A DNA stretch of 50,779 nucleotides from an uncultured Flavonifractor sp. (GCA_944385625.1 CALWXZ010000005.1:1-50779), one strand, 5' to 3'; shown: positions 38,397-47,083, counted from the stretch's first letter. Notes: generated by a model not told the origin, from the sequence alone. Numbers and translations are program-made.

Positions 38397-38425
38397 TTGT
38401 TTTGCCAGCTTTTCCGTGCTATAAT
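38397..38425 (+). promoter_or_regulatory. glmS promoter
   Basis: TTGTTT (38397-38402) and TATAAT (38420-38425), spacer 17 bp, give a leader of only about 60 bases before glmS. That is too short for the glmS ribozyme found in many Bacillota. Confidence 0.72.
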
Positions 38426-38490
38426 CTTGTTTTAAAGTACCAAGTAACAAAGGCAACCGTATCAAACACATCAGACACAGGAGGATCACC

Positions 38491-40323
38491 ATGTGCGGGA
38501 TCGTTGGATATGTTGGAAAAGAGGAGGCCGCCCCCATACTGCTGGACGGCCTTTCCAGGCTGGAGTACAGGGGGTATGACTCCGCCGGCGTAGCAGTTTA
38601 CGGCGAAAAGGAAGGTATGCAGGTGGCCAAGGCCAAGGGCCGCCTGAAGGTGCTTAACGAGCTGGTCAAGGGGGGGAGCACCCTGCATGGGACCATCGGC
38701 GTGGGCCATACCCGGTGGGCCACCCACGGCGCCCCGTCGGACGTCAATTCCCATCCCCAGGTCAGTGAGAACGGGCGGTTTGCCGTGGTCCATAACGGCA
38801 TCATTGAAAATTACGCGGAGCTGCGGGAATTTCTCCAGTCGGAGGGGGTCCAGTTTGTTTCGGATACCGATACGGAGGTGGCCGCCCAGCTGCTGGAGTA
38901 TTACTATCGGGGGGATCTGCTGGACGCGGTGGTGCGCACCATCCATACCATCCGGGGTGCCTATGCTCTGGGTATCCTGTGCGCCGACTGCCCCGACCGG
39001 CTCATCGCCGCCCGGAAGGACAGCCCGCTGATTTTAGGCTTTGGACAGGGCGCCCACTATCTGGCCAGCGACGTCACCGCCCTCATCAAGTACACCCGGG
39101 AGGTGTGCTATCTGGACGACGGCGAGATCGCCGAGCTGACCCCCGACCATCTGTGGGTATACGACTCCTATCTGCGCCCGGTGGAGAAGGAGCGCCACCA
39201 TGTGGATTGGGAGATCTCCGCGGCGGAAAAGGGGGGCTACGAGCACTTCATGGCCAAGGAGATTATGGAACAGCCCGAGGCGTTCCGCAAGACCATCTCC
39301 CCCCGTATCAAGGACGGGCGTGTCGTGCTGGACGACTGGCAGCTGACCGCCAGGGATCTGGAGAACATGGACCGGCTGTACATCATCGCCTGCGGCTCCT
39401 CCTATCATGTGGGCGTGGCGGCCAAGTATATCCTGGAAAAGCTGCTGCGCAAACCGGTGGAGGTGACTCTGGCCTCTGAGTTCCGCTACTGCGACCCCAT
39501 TGTAACCGAGCGCACCCTGGCCTTGGTCATCAGTCAGTCCGGCGAGACCATCGACACCCTGGCCGCCATGCGGGAGGCCCGGCGGCTGGGCGCCAAGGTG
39601 GTGTCCATTGTCAACGTGGTGGGCTCCACCATCGCCCGGGAGAGTGACAGCGTGCTCTACACATGGGCGGGCCCGGAGATCGCCGTGGCCACCACCAAGG
39701 CCTATTCCACCCAGCTGGCGGTGATCTATCTCATCGGGCTGTACTGCGCCGATCTGCTGGGGACCATCAGCCGGGAGGAGTACGACGCCATTCTGGCCGA
39801 ACTCCAGCGCATCCCGGACAAGCTGGAGGAGATCCTGGAGAATCGCTCGGACATCCAGTATTACGCCACCCTGTACTTTAACCGCCACTCCATGTTCTTT
39901 ATCGGCCGCAACCTGGACTACGCCGTGGGGCTGGAGGGCTCCCTGAAGCTGAAGGAGATCTCCTACATCCACTCGGAGGCCTACGCCGCCGGTGAGCTCA
40001 AGCACGGCACCATCTCCCTCATTGAGCCGGGCACCCTGGTGGTGGTTCTGGCGGGGTGCGGACCGCTGTTTGAAAAGACGGTGAGCAACGCGGTGGAGGT
40101 CAAGAGCCGGGGGGCCGATGTGCTGGGTCTTACCACCCGCAACCGGGCGGAGGACCTGAGCCGGACGGCGGACCATGTGATCGCCATCCCCGAGACCCAT
40201 CCCATGCTGCTGCCCTCCCTGGCGGTGGTGCCCATGCAGCTGTTTGCCTATTATACCGCCCTCCAGCGGGGCTGCGACATCGACAAACCCCGTAACCTGG
40301 CAAAGTCGGTAACAGTGGAATAA
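38491..40323 (+). CDS. glmS: Glutamine-fructose-6-phosphate aminotransferase (isomerizing)
   Basis: A 610-residue enzyme making glucosamine-6-phosphate from fructose-6-phosphate and glutamine, the first step of UDP-GlcNAc and peptidoglycan precursor synthesis. The N-terminal Ntn glutaminase has catalytic Cys2 (MCGIVGYVG) and HTRWATHG. Two SIS domains follow (ISQSGETIDTLAAMREA; HSEAYAAGELKHG), and the chain ends at the conserved DKPRNLAKSVTVE. Length is normal. The downstream binding-protein gene begins 17 bases later and is likely on the same transcript. Confidence 0.97.
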   Translation: MCGIVGYVGKEEAAPILLDGLSRLEYRGYDSAGVAVYGEKEGMQVAKAKGRLKVLNELVKGGSTLHGTIGVGHTRWATHGAPSDVNSHPQVSENGRFAVVHNGIIENYAELREFLQSEGVQFVSDTDTEVAAQLLEYYYRGDLLDAVVRTIHTIRGAYALGILCADCPDRLIAARKDSPLILGFGQGAHYLASDVTALIKYTREVCYLDDGEIAELTPDHLWVYDSYLRPVEKERHHVDWEISAAEKGGYEHFMAKEIMEQPEAFRKTISPRIKDGRVVLDDWQLTARDLENMDRLYIIACGSSYHVGVAAKYILEKLLRKPVEVTLASEFRYCDPIVTERTLALVISQSGETIDTLAAMREARRLGAKVVSIVNVVGSTIARESDSVLYTWAGPEIAVATTKAYSTQLAVIYLIGLYCADLLGTISREEYDAILAELQRIPDKLEEILENRSDIQYYATLYFNRHSMFFIGRNLDYAVGLEGSLKLKEISYIHSEAYAAGELKHGTISLIEPGTLVVVLAGCGPLFEKTVSNAVEVKSRGADVLGLTTRNRAEDLSRTADHVIAIPETHPMLLPSLAVVPMQLFAYYTALQRGCDIDKPRNLAKSVTVE

Positions 40324-40340
40324 AAAGACGGAGGAACAAC

Positions 40341-41915
40341 ATGAGACGACTGATCGCCCTGCTGCTGGCAGCCGCCCTCACCCTGGGTCTGACCGCCTGC
40401 GGCGGTGAAGAACAGGCCGCGGAGCCGGTTACGGTACGCTACGGCCTGTCCAATGCCTGGGATTCCCTGATGCCCTACAACAGCCCCTCGGGCAGCAACT
40501 ATACCCGCATCATCTGTGATAAGATCTACGACCGGCTGGCCTACGTCCATGCCGACGGCACCCTGGACCCCAGAGGGGCCACGGGCTGGGAGAGCGCCGA
40601 TGACGGTATGGCGGTGCTCTTTCACCTGGATGAGAAGGCCGCGTTCCACGACGGTACCCCGGTGACCGCCCAGCACTGGGCGGACACCATCTCCCTTATC
40701 ACCGACCCGAACTGCCCGGCCCTGGGCCGGGGCACCTTCTCCGTGCTGGCGGGCACCGACAGCAACGGCTGCGCCCTGGAGGGGGAGCGGCTGGGGGTGG
40801 AAGCGGTGGACGAGTACACCCTGAAGCTCACCTTCAAAAGCCCCACCACCCCGGAGGATTTTTTGCTGGATAAGAATCGGGAGCTCTATGTGCTGCCCAC
40901 CCATCTGCTGGCGGACACCGACCCGGCGGAGGTCATGGAGCTGGATCTTTGGGATGCCCCGGTGGGTTCCGGCCCCTGCAAGTTTGTGGAGGAGATCCCG
41001 GGCAGTCAGCTGGTGCTGGAGGTCAATCAGGACTATCAGCTGGGCTGCCCCGACTTTGACCGGCTGGTGGTCACGGTGATCGACAAGTCCAATCTGCTGC
41101 CCTCGCTCATCTCCGGGGACCTGGACTACTATGCCTTCGGCGGCAATGTGTCGGTGGAGGACGCCGAGACCGCCAGGGCCTCCGGCCTGGAGGTGGCGGA
41201 GGGCGAGGTGCCCAACACCTTCTATGAACTGATGCTCAACTGCCAGACCATCCCCAGCGCCCAGGTGCGCCGGGCCATCGATCTGGCGCTGGACAAAGAG
41301 GCCCTGTGCCTCCAGTCCACCCAGGGGCTGGGGGAGCCCACCGCCACCGATGTGACGCCGGGCGCCGAGTACACCTGCTCCCTCACCTGGCAGCGGGACG
41401 TGGAGGGCGCCCGGACTCTGTTGGAGCAGGGGGGGTATGACGGGAGGACCTACTCCCTGGCCTGTACCTCCAACCGCTCCGGCCTGGCCGCCCTCATGCA
41501 GCAGGAGCTGGATGAGGTGGGCATAAACGTGACCATTGAGACGGTGGACTCGGCCGCCCTCTTCTCCGGCATGGCTGACGGCAAGTACGATATGGCCATT
41601 GCCAGCCATACCCCCGGCGCTCTGCCCCTGTGGTTCACCGCCAGCCGGCTCAGCGAGAGTAACAATATCTTCCACATCGCCGATCTGGAACCCTATACCT
41701 ATTACATTGACCAGATCAGCGCCTCCGCGGGCTGGGAGAAACGGCAGGTGCTGCTGGATAAACTGCAGGAGCTGCTGGCCGATCAGCGGCCCTTTATTCC
41801 CCTCTGGTTTGGCCGCACGCTCCATGTCCAGTCCCCCACGGTGGACAACATCGATTATCCCTCCTCCAGCTTTTCCAATGAGAACATCTGGGCCTGGAGA
41901 ATGAAGGGGGCCTGA
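40341..41915 (+). CDS. ABC transporter substrate-binding lipoprotein (SBP_bac_5)
   Basis: A 524-residue extracellular binding lipoprotein of family 5 (peptide/nickel). The lipobox LTAC places lipidated Cys20; the mature part shows YGLSNAWDSLMPYNSPSG, FHDGTPVTAQHWADTI and PSAQVRRAIDLALDKEAL. The family binds oligopeptides, nickel chelates, opines or sugars; this member's ligand is unclear. It follows glmS by 17 bases with a GGAGG site and precedes two permeases, which completes a periplasmic-type importer apart from ATPases. Confidence 0.92.
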   Translation: MRRLIALLLAAALTLGLTACGGEEQAAEPVTVRYGLSNAWDSLMPYNSPSGSNYTRIICDKIYDRLAYVHADGTLDPRGATGWESADDGMAVLFHLDEKAAFHDGTPVTAQHWADTISLITDPNCPALGRGTFSVLAGTDSNGCALEGERLGVEAVDEYTLKLTFKSPTTPEDFLLDKNRELYVLPTHLLADTDPAEVMELDLWDAPVGSGPCKFVEEIPGSQLVLEVNQDYQLGCPDFDRLVVTVIDKSNLLPSLISGDLDYYAFGGNVSVEDAETARASGLEVAEGEVPNTFYELMLNCQTIPSAQVRRAIDLALDKEALCLQSTQGLGEPTATDVTPGAEYTCSLTWQRDVEGARTLLEQGGYDGRTYSLACTSNRSGLAALMQQELDEVGINVTIETVDSAALFSGMADGKYDMAIASHTPGALPLWFTASRLSESNNIFHIADLEPYTYYIDQISASAGWEKRQVLLDKLQELLADQRPFIPLWFGRTLHVQSPTVDNIDYPSSSFSNENIWAWRMKGA

Positions 41916-41952
41916 CGGGTCCCGGGCTGAAGAAACAGAAATAACCTCCGTA

Positions 41953-41990
41953 GGGCCGCCGCCCATAGCGGCCCGTGCCTCCCAGGAGGC
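41953..41990 (+). other. Two intercistronic hairpins between binding-protein and permease genes
   Basis: GGGCCGC-N8-GCGGCCC (41953-41974) and GCCTCC-CA-GGAGGC (41977-41990) fill part of the 101-base gap. No T-run follows. Such hairpins commonly stabilise the binding-protein mRNA and lower permease expression in ABC import operons. The second arm ends 7 bases before the permease ribosome site. Confidence 0.5.
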
Positions 41991-42016
41991 CGGAAGTGCA
42001 GGAGGAAGCGAACATT

Positions 42017-42976
42017 ATGGGACGATATCTCCGCCGTCGCTTGCTGACGGCCATCCCGGTCTTTTTCGGGATCACCATTCTGGTATTTTGTATGCTCAAC
42101 CTGGCCCAGGGCTCCATCCTGGACCTGATGGGGGAGGGAAGCGGCGCCACCGACGCCGACCGGGCGGCCCTGGCGGCCTCCCTGGGGCTGGACCGCCCCT
42201 TGCCCCAGCGTTACCTGGCCTGGCTGGGAGACCTGTTCCGGGGAGACCTGGGCACCTCCTATGCAAACGGCAAGCAGGTGACCGATCTGATTGCCCAGCG
42301 GGTGGGGCCGTCCCTGCTGCTCACCGGTACCGGCGTGGTGCTGGCGGTGGCCATCGCCCTGCCCCTGGGGGTTTTGGCCGCATGGCGGCCCCGGTCCGGC
42401 TGGGACCGGGCGGCATCCGCCCTCAGTCTGGTCAGCTTCGGCGTACCCGGCTTTTTCCTCTGCCTGGCCGGGATCTTTCTCTTTTCCGTCACCCTGGGGT
42501 GGCTGCCTGCCCATGGGATGTATGCCGCCGGGCGGTTTGCGGGCCTGCCCGATCTGCTCCGACATCTGATCCTTCCCGCCGGGGTGGTGTGCCTGAGCAG
42601 CGTGGGGGAGCTGGTGAAGCAGACCAGGGCTGCCTGCCTGGAGACCCTGGGGGAGGACTATATCCGCACCGCCCGGGCCAAAGGTCTTACCGACCGGGCT
42701 GTTATGGTTCGTCACGCCTTCCGGGGCTCCCTGATCCCGGTGCTCACCACCATCCTCAGCCATATCCCCCACATCCTGGGGGGCTCCGTGGTGGTGGAGC
42801 AGATCTTTGGCTGGCCGGGGATGGGCAGCCTTCTCTTTTCCGGCATCTCGGGCCGGGACTACGCCGTGGTGATGGGGGTCACGGTGGTCATCGCCCTGGC
42901 GGTACTTCTGACCAATCTGCTCCTGGACCTGGTCTACGGCCTGGTGGACCCCAGGGTGCGCTATGGAAAGGGGTAG
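42017..42976 (+). CDS. ABC transporter permease, DppB-like
   Basis: A 319-residue permease with about six helices. The N-terminal RRRLLTAIPVFFGITILVF is the standard DppB/OppB opening, and the EAA-type loop is EDYIRTARAKGL. The start follows GGAGGAAGCGAACATT; the extended frame to 41975 is intergenic. It forms half of the membrane channel with the next gene. Confidence 0.92.
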   Translation: MGRYLRRRLLTAIPVFFGITILVFCMLNLAQGSILDLMGEGSGATDADRAALAASLGLDRPLPQRYLAWLGDLFRGDLGTSYANGKQVTDLIAQRVGPSLLLTGTGVVLAVAIALPLGVLAAWRPRSGWDRAASALSLVSFGVPGFFLCLAGIFLFSVTLGWLPAHGMYAAGRFAGLPDLLRHLILPAGVVCLSSVGELVKQTRAACLETLGEDYIRTARAKGLTDRAVMVRHAFRGSLIPVLTTILSHIPHILGGSVVVEQIFGWPGMGSLLFSGISGRDYAVVMGVTVVIALAVLLTNLLLDLVYGLVDPRVRYGKG

Positions 42977-42980
42977 GGCC

Positions 42981-43838
42981 ATGGAGGAAAAGCGATTGGA
43001 CCGCAGCCCCTGGGCCCGGTTTCGGGCGGACCGGCGGGCCATGGTATGCCTTTTTGTACTCTGTTTGGAAATTCTGGCGGTGCTGCTGCTGCCGTCTCTG
43101 CTGGGCCTGGAGCCCAATGCCAGCGATCTGGAGGCCGGCTTTTGGGCTCCGCCCTCGGCGGAGCACTGGCTGGGTACGGACGACGTGGGCCGGGATCTGC
43201 TGGCCCGGCTGCTCAGCGGGGGACAGGTCTCCCTCTTCATCGGCCTGAGCTCCGCCGCCATCAGCGCCGCCCTGGGGGTGCCTCTGGGCCTGCTGGCGGG
43301 CTACCGCCGGGGGGGCTGGGAGTTCTGGATCATGCGCCTGGCGGATATCTTTCAGACCTTCCCCAGCATTGTGCTGGTGCTCTGCCTGGTGACCCTGGTG
43401 GGGCCCTCCGCCCTCAATATTGTGCTGGTGCTGGGCCTGCTGGGGTGGACGGGAATCGCCCGGCTGGTGTACGGCAATACCCTGGCGGTACGGGAGCAGG
43501 AATATGTGTTGGCAGTCCGGGCCCTGGGCGCCCGGACGGGCACCATTCTGCGGCGGAATGTGCTGCCCAATGTGGTCTCCCCCGTGTGGTGCTCCATCCC
43601 CCTGCGGGCGGGGCGGGCCATTTTATCGGAATCCAGCCTCAGCTTTCTGGGGTTCGGTATCCGGGCTCCTCAGGCCTCCTGGGGCAGTATGATCCAGTAC
43701 GCCAGTAATCTGACGGTGCTGACCAGCAGGCCCTGGGTGTGGCTGCCGCCGGGCCTTTGTATCATACTGACGGTGCTCTGCCTGGCGGGCATTGGGGACG
43801 GCCTGCGGGACGCCCTGGACCCCCGATTTCACAGTTGA
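42981..43838 (+). CDS. ABC transporter permease, DppC-like
   Basis: A 285-residue DppC/OppC-type permease with N-terminal EKRLDRSPWARFRADRR, GTDDVGRDLLARLLSGG, six helices and the EAA loop EYVLAVRALGA. Two starts are possible (42963 and 42981). The second is used because it follows AAAGGGGTAGGG, while the first overlaps the DppB stop. No ATPase (DppD/DppF) gene follows; the next gene is a K+/H+ antiporter after a terminator. Confidence 0.9.
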   Translation: MEEKRLDRSPWARFRADRRAMVCLFVLCLEILAVLLLPSLLGLEPNASDLEAGFWAPPSAEHWLGTDDVGRDLLARLLSGGQVSLFIGLSSAAISAALGVPLGLLAGYRRGGWEFWIMRLADIFQTFPSIVLVLCLVTLVGPSALNIVLVLGLLGWTGIARLVYGNTLAVREQEYVLAVRALGARTGTILRRNVLPNVVSPVWCSIPLRAGRAILSESSLSFLGFGIRAPQASWGSMIQYASNLTVLTSRPWVWLPPGLCIILTVLCLAGIGDGLRDALDPRFHS

Positions 43839-43859
43839 AAAGAGATGGAAGGATTTGCC

Positions 43860-43894
43860 GAGCTCCGGCCCCGCCAGGACCGGAGCTCCTTTTT
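43860..43894 (+). terminator. Terminator between the permease and antiporter genes
   Basis: GAGCTCCGG (43860-43868) and CCGGAGCTC (43880-43888) with an 11-base loop, then CTTTTT. Only 19 bases separate it from the antiporter ATG, leaving no room for a promoter. The antiporter therefore needs read-through, or a promoter inside the upstream gene. Confidence 0.85.
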
Positions 43895-43913
43895 ATATGG
43901 GAGGAGGAAAAAG

Positions 43914-45524
43914 ATGGTAACCATTTTGCTCTTGTGCGGCGCGGTGCTGGTGGCCTGTATTCTGGCCAGCCGGTTTTCCCAGCGGGCCGGGGTGCCGGCG
44001 CTGCTGCTCTTTATGGCGATGGGTATGCTGTTTGGGTCTGACGGGCTGCTGCGCATCCCCTTTGACGACTTCAGGACTGCCGAGCAGATCTGTTCGGTGG
44101 CCTTGATCTTTATCATGTTTTACGGCGGCTTTGGTACCCGGTGGGAGGCGGCCAAGCCTGCGGCGGTCCGGGCGGTGGTGCTCTCCACCCTGGGTGTTGG
44201 GGTGACCGCTCTGCTCACCGCCCTTTTCTGCCATTTTGTACTGGGTTTCCAGCCCCTGGCCAGCTTTCTCACCGGCGCGGTCATCAGCTCCACCGACGCG
44301 GCCTCGGTATTCTCCATCCTGCGCTCCAAAAAGCTGGGTCTGCGCTACCATACGGCCTCCCTGCTGGAACTGGAGAGCGGCAGCAACGACCCCATGTCCT
44401 ATATGCTGACTATGATCGCCCTCTCCATGATGGGGGTGGGGGAGAGCGGGAACCTGCTCTGGATGATCTTTGCCCAGGTGGCCTTTGGCATCGCCCTGGG
44501 GCTGGCGGTGGGCGCGCTGTCCATCTTTGTACTGCGGCGGTTGCGGCTGTCCGACGGGATGGACTCCATCTTCGTGCTGGCGGCCGCCCTGCTGTCCTAT
44601 GCGCTGCCCACAGTGGTGGGGGGCAACGGCTATCTGGGGACCTATCTGGCGGGCATCCTGCTGGGTAACGCCAAGATTCCCCACAAGGTGTCCCTGGTCC
44701 ACTTTTTTGACGGATTGACCGGTCTGGCCCAGATTATCATCTTTTTCCTGCTGGGGCTGCTCTCCTACCCCACGCAAATTCCCGGCGTACTTCTCCCCGC
44801 CGTGGCCATCGCCCTGTTCCTGACGCTGGTGGCCCGGCCGGCGGCGGTATTTCTGCTGCTGGCGCCCTTCCGCTGCAAACTGCGGCAGAGCCTGCTGGTG
44901 TCCTGGGCGGGGCTGAGAGGGGCGGCCTCCATCGTGTTCGCCATCATGGCCCTGGCCGGGGGCGCGGAGACCGGCTACGATCTGTTTCACATCGTCTTCT
45001 GTATCTCCCTGCTGTCGGTGGCCATCCAGGGCTCGCTGCTGCCGCTGGTGGCCCGCAAGCTGAACATGGTGGATACACAGGAAAATATTGGACGGACCTT
45101 CAACGACTATCAGGATCAACGCCAGCTCCACCTGACTCGCTTCCGGATTCAGCCGGGCCACCCCTGGGAGGGAAAGACGGTGGGGGAGTGCAATCTGCCC
45201 GCCGACGCGCTGGTGGTCACCATCCGCCGGGGGGAGGAGAGCCTGATCCCCAACGGCGGCACCGTGGTCCAGGCGGGGGACCTGCTGGTGGTGAGTACGC
45301 CCATCTACCAGGATGACGGTGGAGTCAGCCTGCGGGAGCTGCCGGTGGAGGAGCATAAGGACTGGATCGGCCACACCATTCGGGAACTGGGGCTGCCGGC
45401 GGAGGTGCTCATCGTGCTGGTCCGCCGGGCGGACGGAACCACCGCGGTGCCCAAGGGAGGAACCGTGCTCTGCCAGGGAGATACTCTGGTGGTCAGCGAA
45501 GCGGAACATACGCGCACAGAATAG
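43914..45524 (+). CDS. Potassium/proton antiporter (NhaP2/CvrA-like) with RCK_C domains
   Basis: A 536-residue protein. About 12 membrane helices (residues 1-395) form a CPA1/CPA2-type cation/proton antiporter with GAVISSTDAASVFSILR and LLELESGSNDPMSY. Two cytoplasmic RCK_C/TrkA_C domains follow (about 410-535: VVTIRRGEESLIPNGG and LIVLVRRADGTTAVPKGG), as in K+/H+ antiporters. It is likely a K+ or Na+ exporter for pH and turgor control, gated by a nucleotide or ion at the RCK_C part. The ATG at 43914 follows GGAGGAGG; the frame upstream crosses the terminator. Confidence 0.9.
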   Translation: MVTILLLCGAVLVACILASRFSQRAGVPALLLFMAMGMLFGSDGLLRIPFDDFRTAEQICSVALIFIMFYGGFGTRWEAAKPAAVRAVVLSTLGVGVTALLTALFCHFVLGFQPLASFLTGAVISSTDAASVFSILRSKKLGLRYHTASLLELESGSNDPMSYMLTMIALSMMGVGESGNLLWMIFAQVAFGIALGLAVGALSIFVLRRLRLSDGMDSIFVLAAALLSYALPTVVGGNGYLGTYLAGILLGNAKIPHKVSLVHFFDGLTGLAQIIIFFLLGLLSYPTQIPGVLLPAVAIALFLTLVARPAAVFLLLAPFRCKLRQSLLVSWAGLRGAASIVFAIMALAGGAETGYDLFHIVFCISLLSVAIQGSLLPLVARKLNMVDTQENIGRTFNDYQDQRQLHLTRFRIQPGHPWEGKTVGECNLPADALVVTIRRGEESLIPNGGTVVQAGDLLVVSTPIYQDDGGVSLRELPVEEHKDWIGHTIRELGLPAEVLIVLVRRADGTTAVPKGGTVLCQGDTLVVSEAEHTRTE

Positions 45525-45555
45525 GAGAAAAGTGAACCTGTGGGGCTAAAATTCC

Positions 45556-45591
45556 TTGCCATTACCAAAGGGTAAGTGTTATCATGATAAC
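45556..45591. promoter_or_regulatory. Promoter with two dyads upstream of the winged-helix gene
   Basis: -35 TTGCCA (45556-45561) and -10 TATCAT (45580-45585), spacer 18 bp. TTACC-AAAG-GGTAA (45562-45575) fills the spacer, and the perfect 14-base palindrome GTTATCATGATAAC (45578-45591) covers the -10. Self-repression by the following winged-helix protein is likely. Confidence 0.6.
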
Positions 45592-45636
45592 AAAGGATGA
45601 TTGACACCGGCTTTGCGGCAAAGGAGGGCCCCATTG

Positions 45637-46191
45637 GTGGAACATACAATTGAATTGGTGGAAAAAAAGCAGCTGCGGGTGATGCTCAATCCGGTACGTC
45701 AGGAGATGGTCCATCTGCTGAGGCTGGTGGCCCGACCCTTGACCGCCAATGAGGTGGCGGAGCGGATGCAGCTGTCGCCCAGCGCGGCCCACACCCATTT
45801 GAACAAGCTGGTTAAGATGGGGCTGCTCTCGGCCCGGGAGGGGACCCGGCGGGACGGCAGCAAGACCATCTACTATCAGATGCGGGAGGTACGCCTGCGG
45901 CTGTGTCTGGGCCGGAGGGACGCTTACCAGGGGGAGCGGGAGGCGCTGGCGGCCAACCTGGTGGACAGCACCTTCCGCAGTATGCTGGACAACGTGTACC
46001 GCTATGAGGAACAGGAGCTGCCCGACTACAACCTGCTGCGGTTTGGGGCCCTCCATCTGGACACGGCCCAGCGCCGGGAATTGATGGAGCTGATGGGCCG
46101 CTACCTGGAGGAGCACGGCGCCCTGCGTCCGGAGGCGGAGGAGCACTGGGAATATGTCGTACTGGCCTATCGGGCCGGAAAAGAGCTGTAA
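45637..46191 (+). CDS. Winged-helix (ArsR-like HTH) transcriptional regulator
   Basis: A 184-residue protein. The N-terminal winged helix (about 5-75) has LLRLVARPLTANEVAERMQL and SAAHTHLNKLVKMGLL. A C-terminal helical domain of about 100 residues (NVYRYEEQELPDYNLLRF and RRELMELMGRYLEEHGAL) probably senses a ligand or mediates dimerisation. No ArsR metal motif is seen. GTG at 45637 (9 bases after GGAGG) is chosen; TTG at 45634 is equally possible. The upstream palindromes suggest autoregulation. The neighbouring antiporter is a candidate target. Confidence 0.82.
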   Translation: MEHTIELVEKKQLRVMLNPVRQEMVHLLRLVARPLTANEVAERMQLSPSAAHTHLNKLVKMGLLSAREGTRRDGSKTIYYQMREVRLRLCLGRRDAYQGEREALAANLVDSTFRSMLDNVYRYEEQELPDYNLLRFGALHLDTAQRRELMELMGRYLEEHGALRPEAEEHWEYVVLAYRAGKEL

Positions 46192-46236
46192 AAACAGGGG
46201 CTGAACGGGATGCTTTTCCCGCTCAGCCCCTGTTTT
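46191..46236. terminator. Bidirectional terminator between the HTH and SLOG genes
   Basis: AAAACAGGGGCTGA (46191-46204) pairs with TCAGCCCCTGTTTT (46223-46236); the inner CGGG and CCCG extend the stem. It begins in the HTH stop codon and reaches the first base after the SLOG gene. Confidence 0.9.
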
Positions 46237-46732
46237 ATAAATAGGTAATATCCAGCTCCAGCCCCTGCTTCATGGCGTAACTGATGGTGTACATAGTGCC
46301 CCCCAGCAGCCCGTTGTAGACGGCGATCAGCCGGGCGGCGTGGTCCACCAGGTATCGGTTGCGGCGGAGCATACACCCCTTGTCATAGCGGCGCTGGACC
46401 ATGGTCTCATGGTCGCAGGCGGCCACCAGGGCGTAATACCGGTTCCGGTCCCGCTCGCTCCAACGGGCGGCCTGCTCCTCGCAGGGGATAACCGCCTCCA
46501 GGGTGACGCCGGGCATCCGCTCCCGCAGGGCCAGCACCGCCTCGCAGAAGTAGAAATCCGCCCCCCGGGCCATGCCGCACAGGAAGTGTCGGTAGCCGGC
46601 GCCATAGGCGGCCTCCAGCGACCGGGCCAGCTTGTCCTTCAGTTCCAGGCAGCGGGGGTCCCCTTCGTTGTCCCCCCAGGGCAGCTTTTCCGGCCGGTGA
46701 CCGGTAAAGCTGCAACAAAGGCTCCGTCTCAT
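46235..46732 (-). CDS. SLOG-domain protein (DUF1273/YpsA-like)
   Basis: A 165-residue Rossmann-like protein: CSFTGHRPEKLPWG, then FLCGMARGADFYFCEAVLAL and a C-terminal AVYNGLLGGTMYTISYAMKQG. This is the SLOG-fold group (DUF1273, like YpsA), proposed to bind nucleotides or nucleotide-derived signals; YpsA in Bacillus has been linked to cell division. The exact role is unknown. The ATG at 46732 follows GAGAGGG; the extended frame to 46840 crosses its promoter. It converges on the HTH gene. Confidence 0.88.
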   Translation of the reverse strand: MRRSLCCSFTGHRPEKLPWGDNEGDPRCLELKDKLARSLEAAYGAGYRHFLCGMARGADFYFCEAVLALRERMPGVTLEAVIPCEEQAARWSERDRNRYYALVAACDHETMVQRRYDKGCMLRRNRYLVDHAARLIAVYNGLLGGTMYTISYAMKQGLELDITYL

Positions 46733-46768
46733 GGAAACCACCCTCTCTGTGGATTGTCTCTGTCCCAT

Positions 46769-46797
46769 ATTGTAAATGATTCGCCGGGGGAAGTCAA
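46769..46797 (-). promoter_or_regulatory. Promoter of the SLOG gene
   Basis: Minus-strand -35 TTGACT (46792-46797) and -10 TACAAT (46769-46774), spacer 17 bp, about 37 bases before the start codon. Confidence 0.75.
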
Positions 46798-46834
46798 CGA
46801 GAAATCGAACATTTGTTTTTGACCCAGAAAGCAG

Positions 46835-46862
46835 TTGCAAATTGTGCCGGAATGTGTATAAT
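46835..46862 (+). promoter_or_regulatory. Promoter of the ribU riboswitch transcript
   Basis: TTGCAA (46835-46840) and a consensus TATAAT (46857-46862), spacer 16 bp, put the RNA start about 15 bases before the FMN riboswitch. Confidence 0.75.
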
Positions 46863-46883
46863 AGAATATGAAAACTGAATAAC

Positions 46884-47004
46884 TGTCTTCAGGGCAGGGT
46901 GAAAATCCCGATCGGCGGTAAAGTCCGCGAGCCAGTTTGGCCGACCCGGTGGAACTCCGGGACCGACAGTGACGCACAATGTGCGAAGTCTGGATGGAAG
47001 AAGA
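46884..47004 (+). promoter_or_regulatory. FMN riboswitch (RFN element)
   Basis: The conserved blocks occur in order: GTCTTCAGGGCAGGGTG, ATCCCGATCGGCGGTAAAG, GTCCGCGAGCC, GACCCGGTGGAACTCCGGGA, CCGACAGTGAC and AGTCTGGATGGAAGAAG. Binding of FMN should lower expression of the riboflavin transporter gene. A P3-like variable stem carries the sequence between GACAGTGAC and GAAGTCTGG. Confidence 0.96.
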
Positions 47005-47005
47005 C

Positions 47006-47083
47006 GTGTGGCATATTGGCACACTCCCATTGCATGGAACTCTGAACGGCAGTAGGTTCAGCAGATCCGGTAATGAGGAGTGT
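47006..47083 (+). promoter_or_regulatory. Translational expression platform of the FMN riboswitch
   Basis: ACACTCC (47021-47027) is exactly complementary to GGAGTGT (47077-47083), which contains the ribU ribosome site, 7 bases before the ATG. An alternative pairing, GTGTG (47006-47010) with CACAC (47020-47024), uses part of the same strand. No terminator is present, so control appears to be by ribosome-site masking. Confidence 0.7.

Noticed and set aside
38380..38490. glmS ribozyme
   Set aside because: The leader from the -10 to the start codon is only about 60 bases and lacks the ribozyme core, so control by glucosamine-6-phosphate cleavage is unlikely here.
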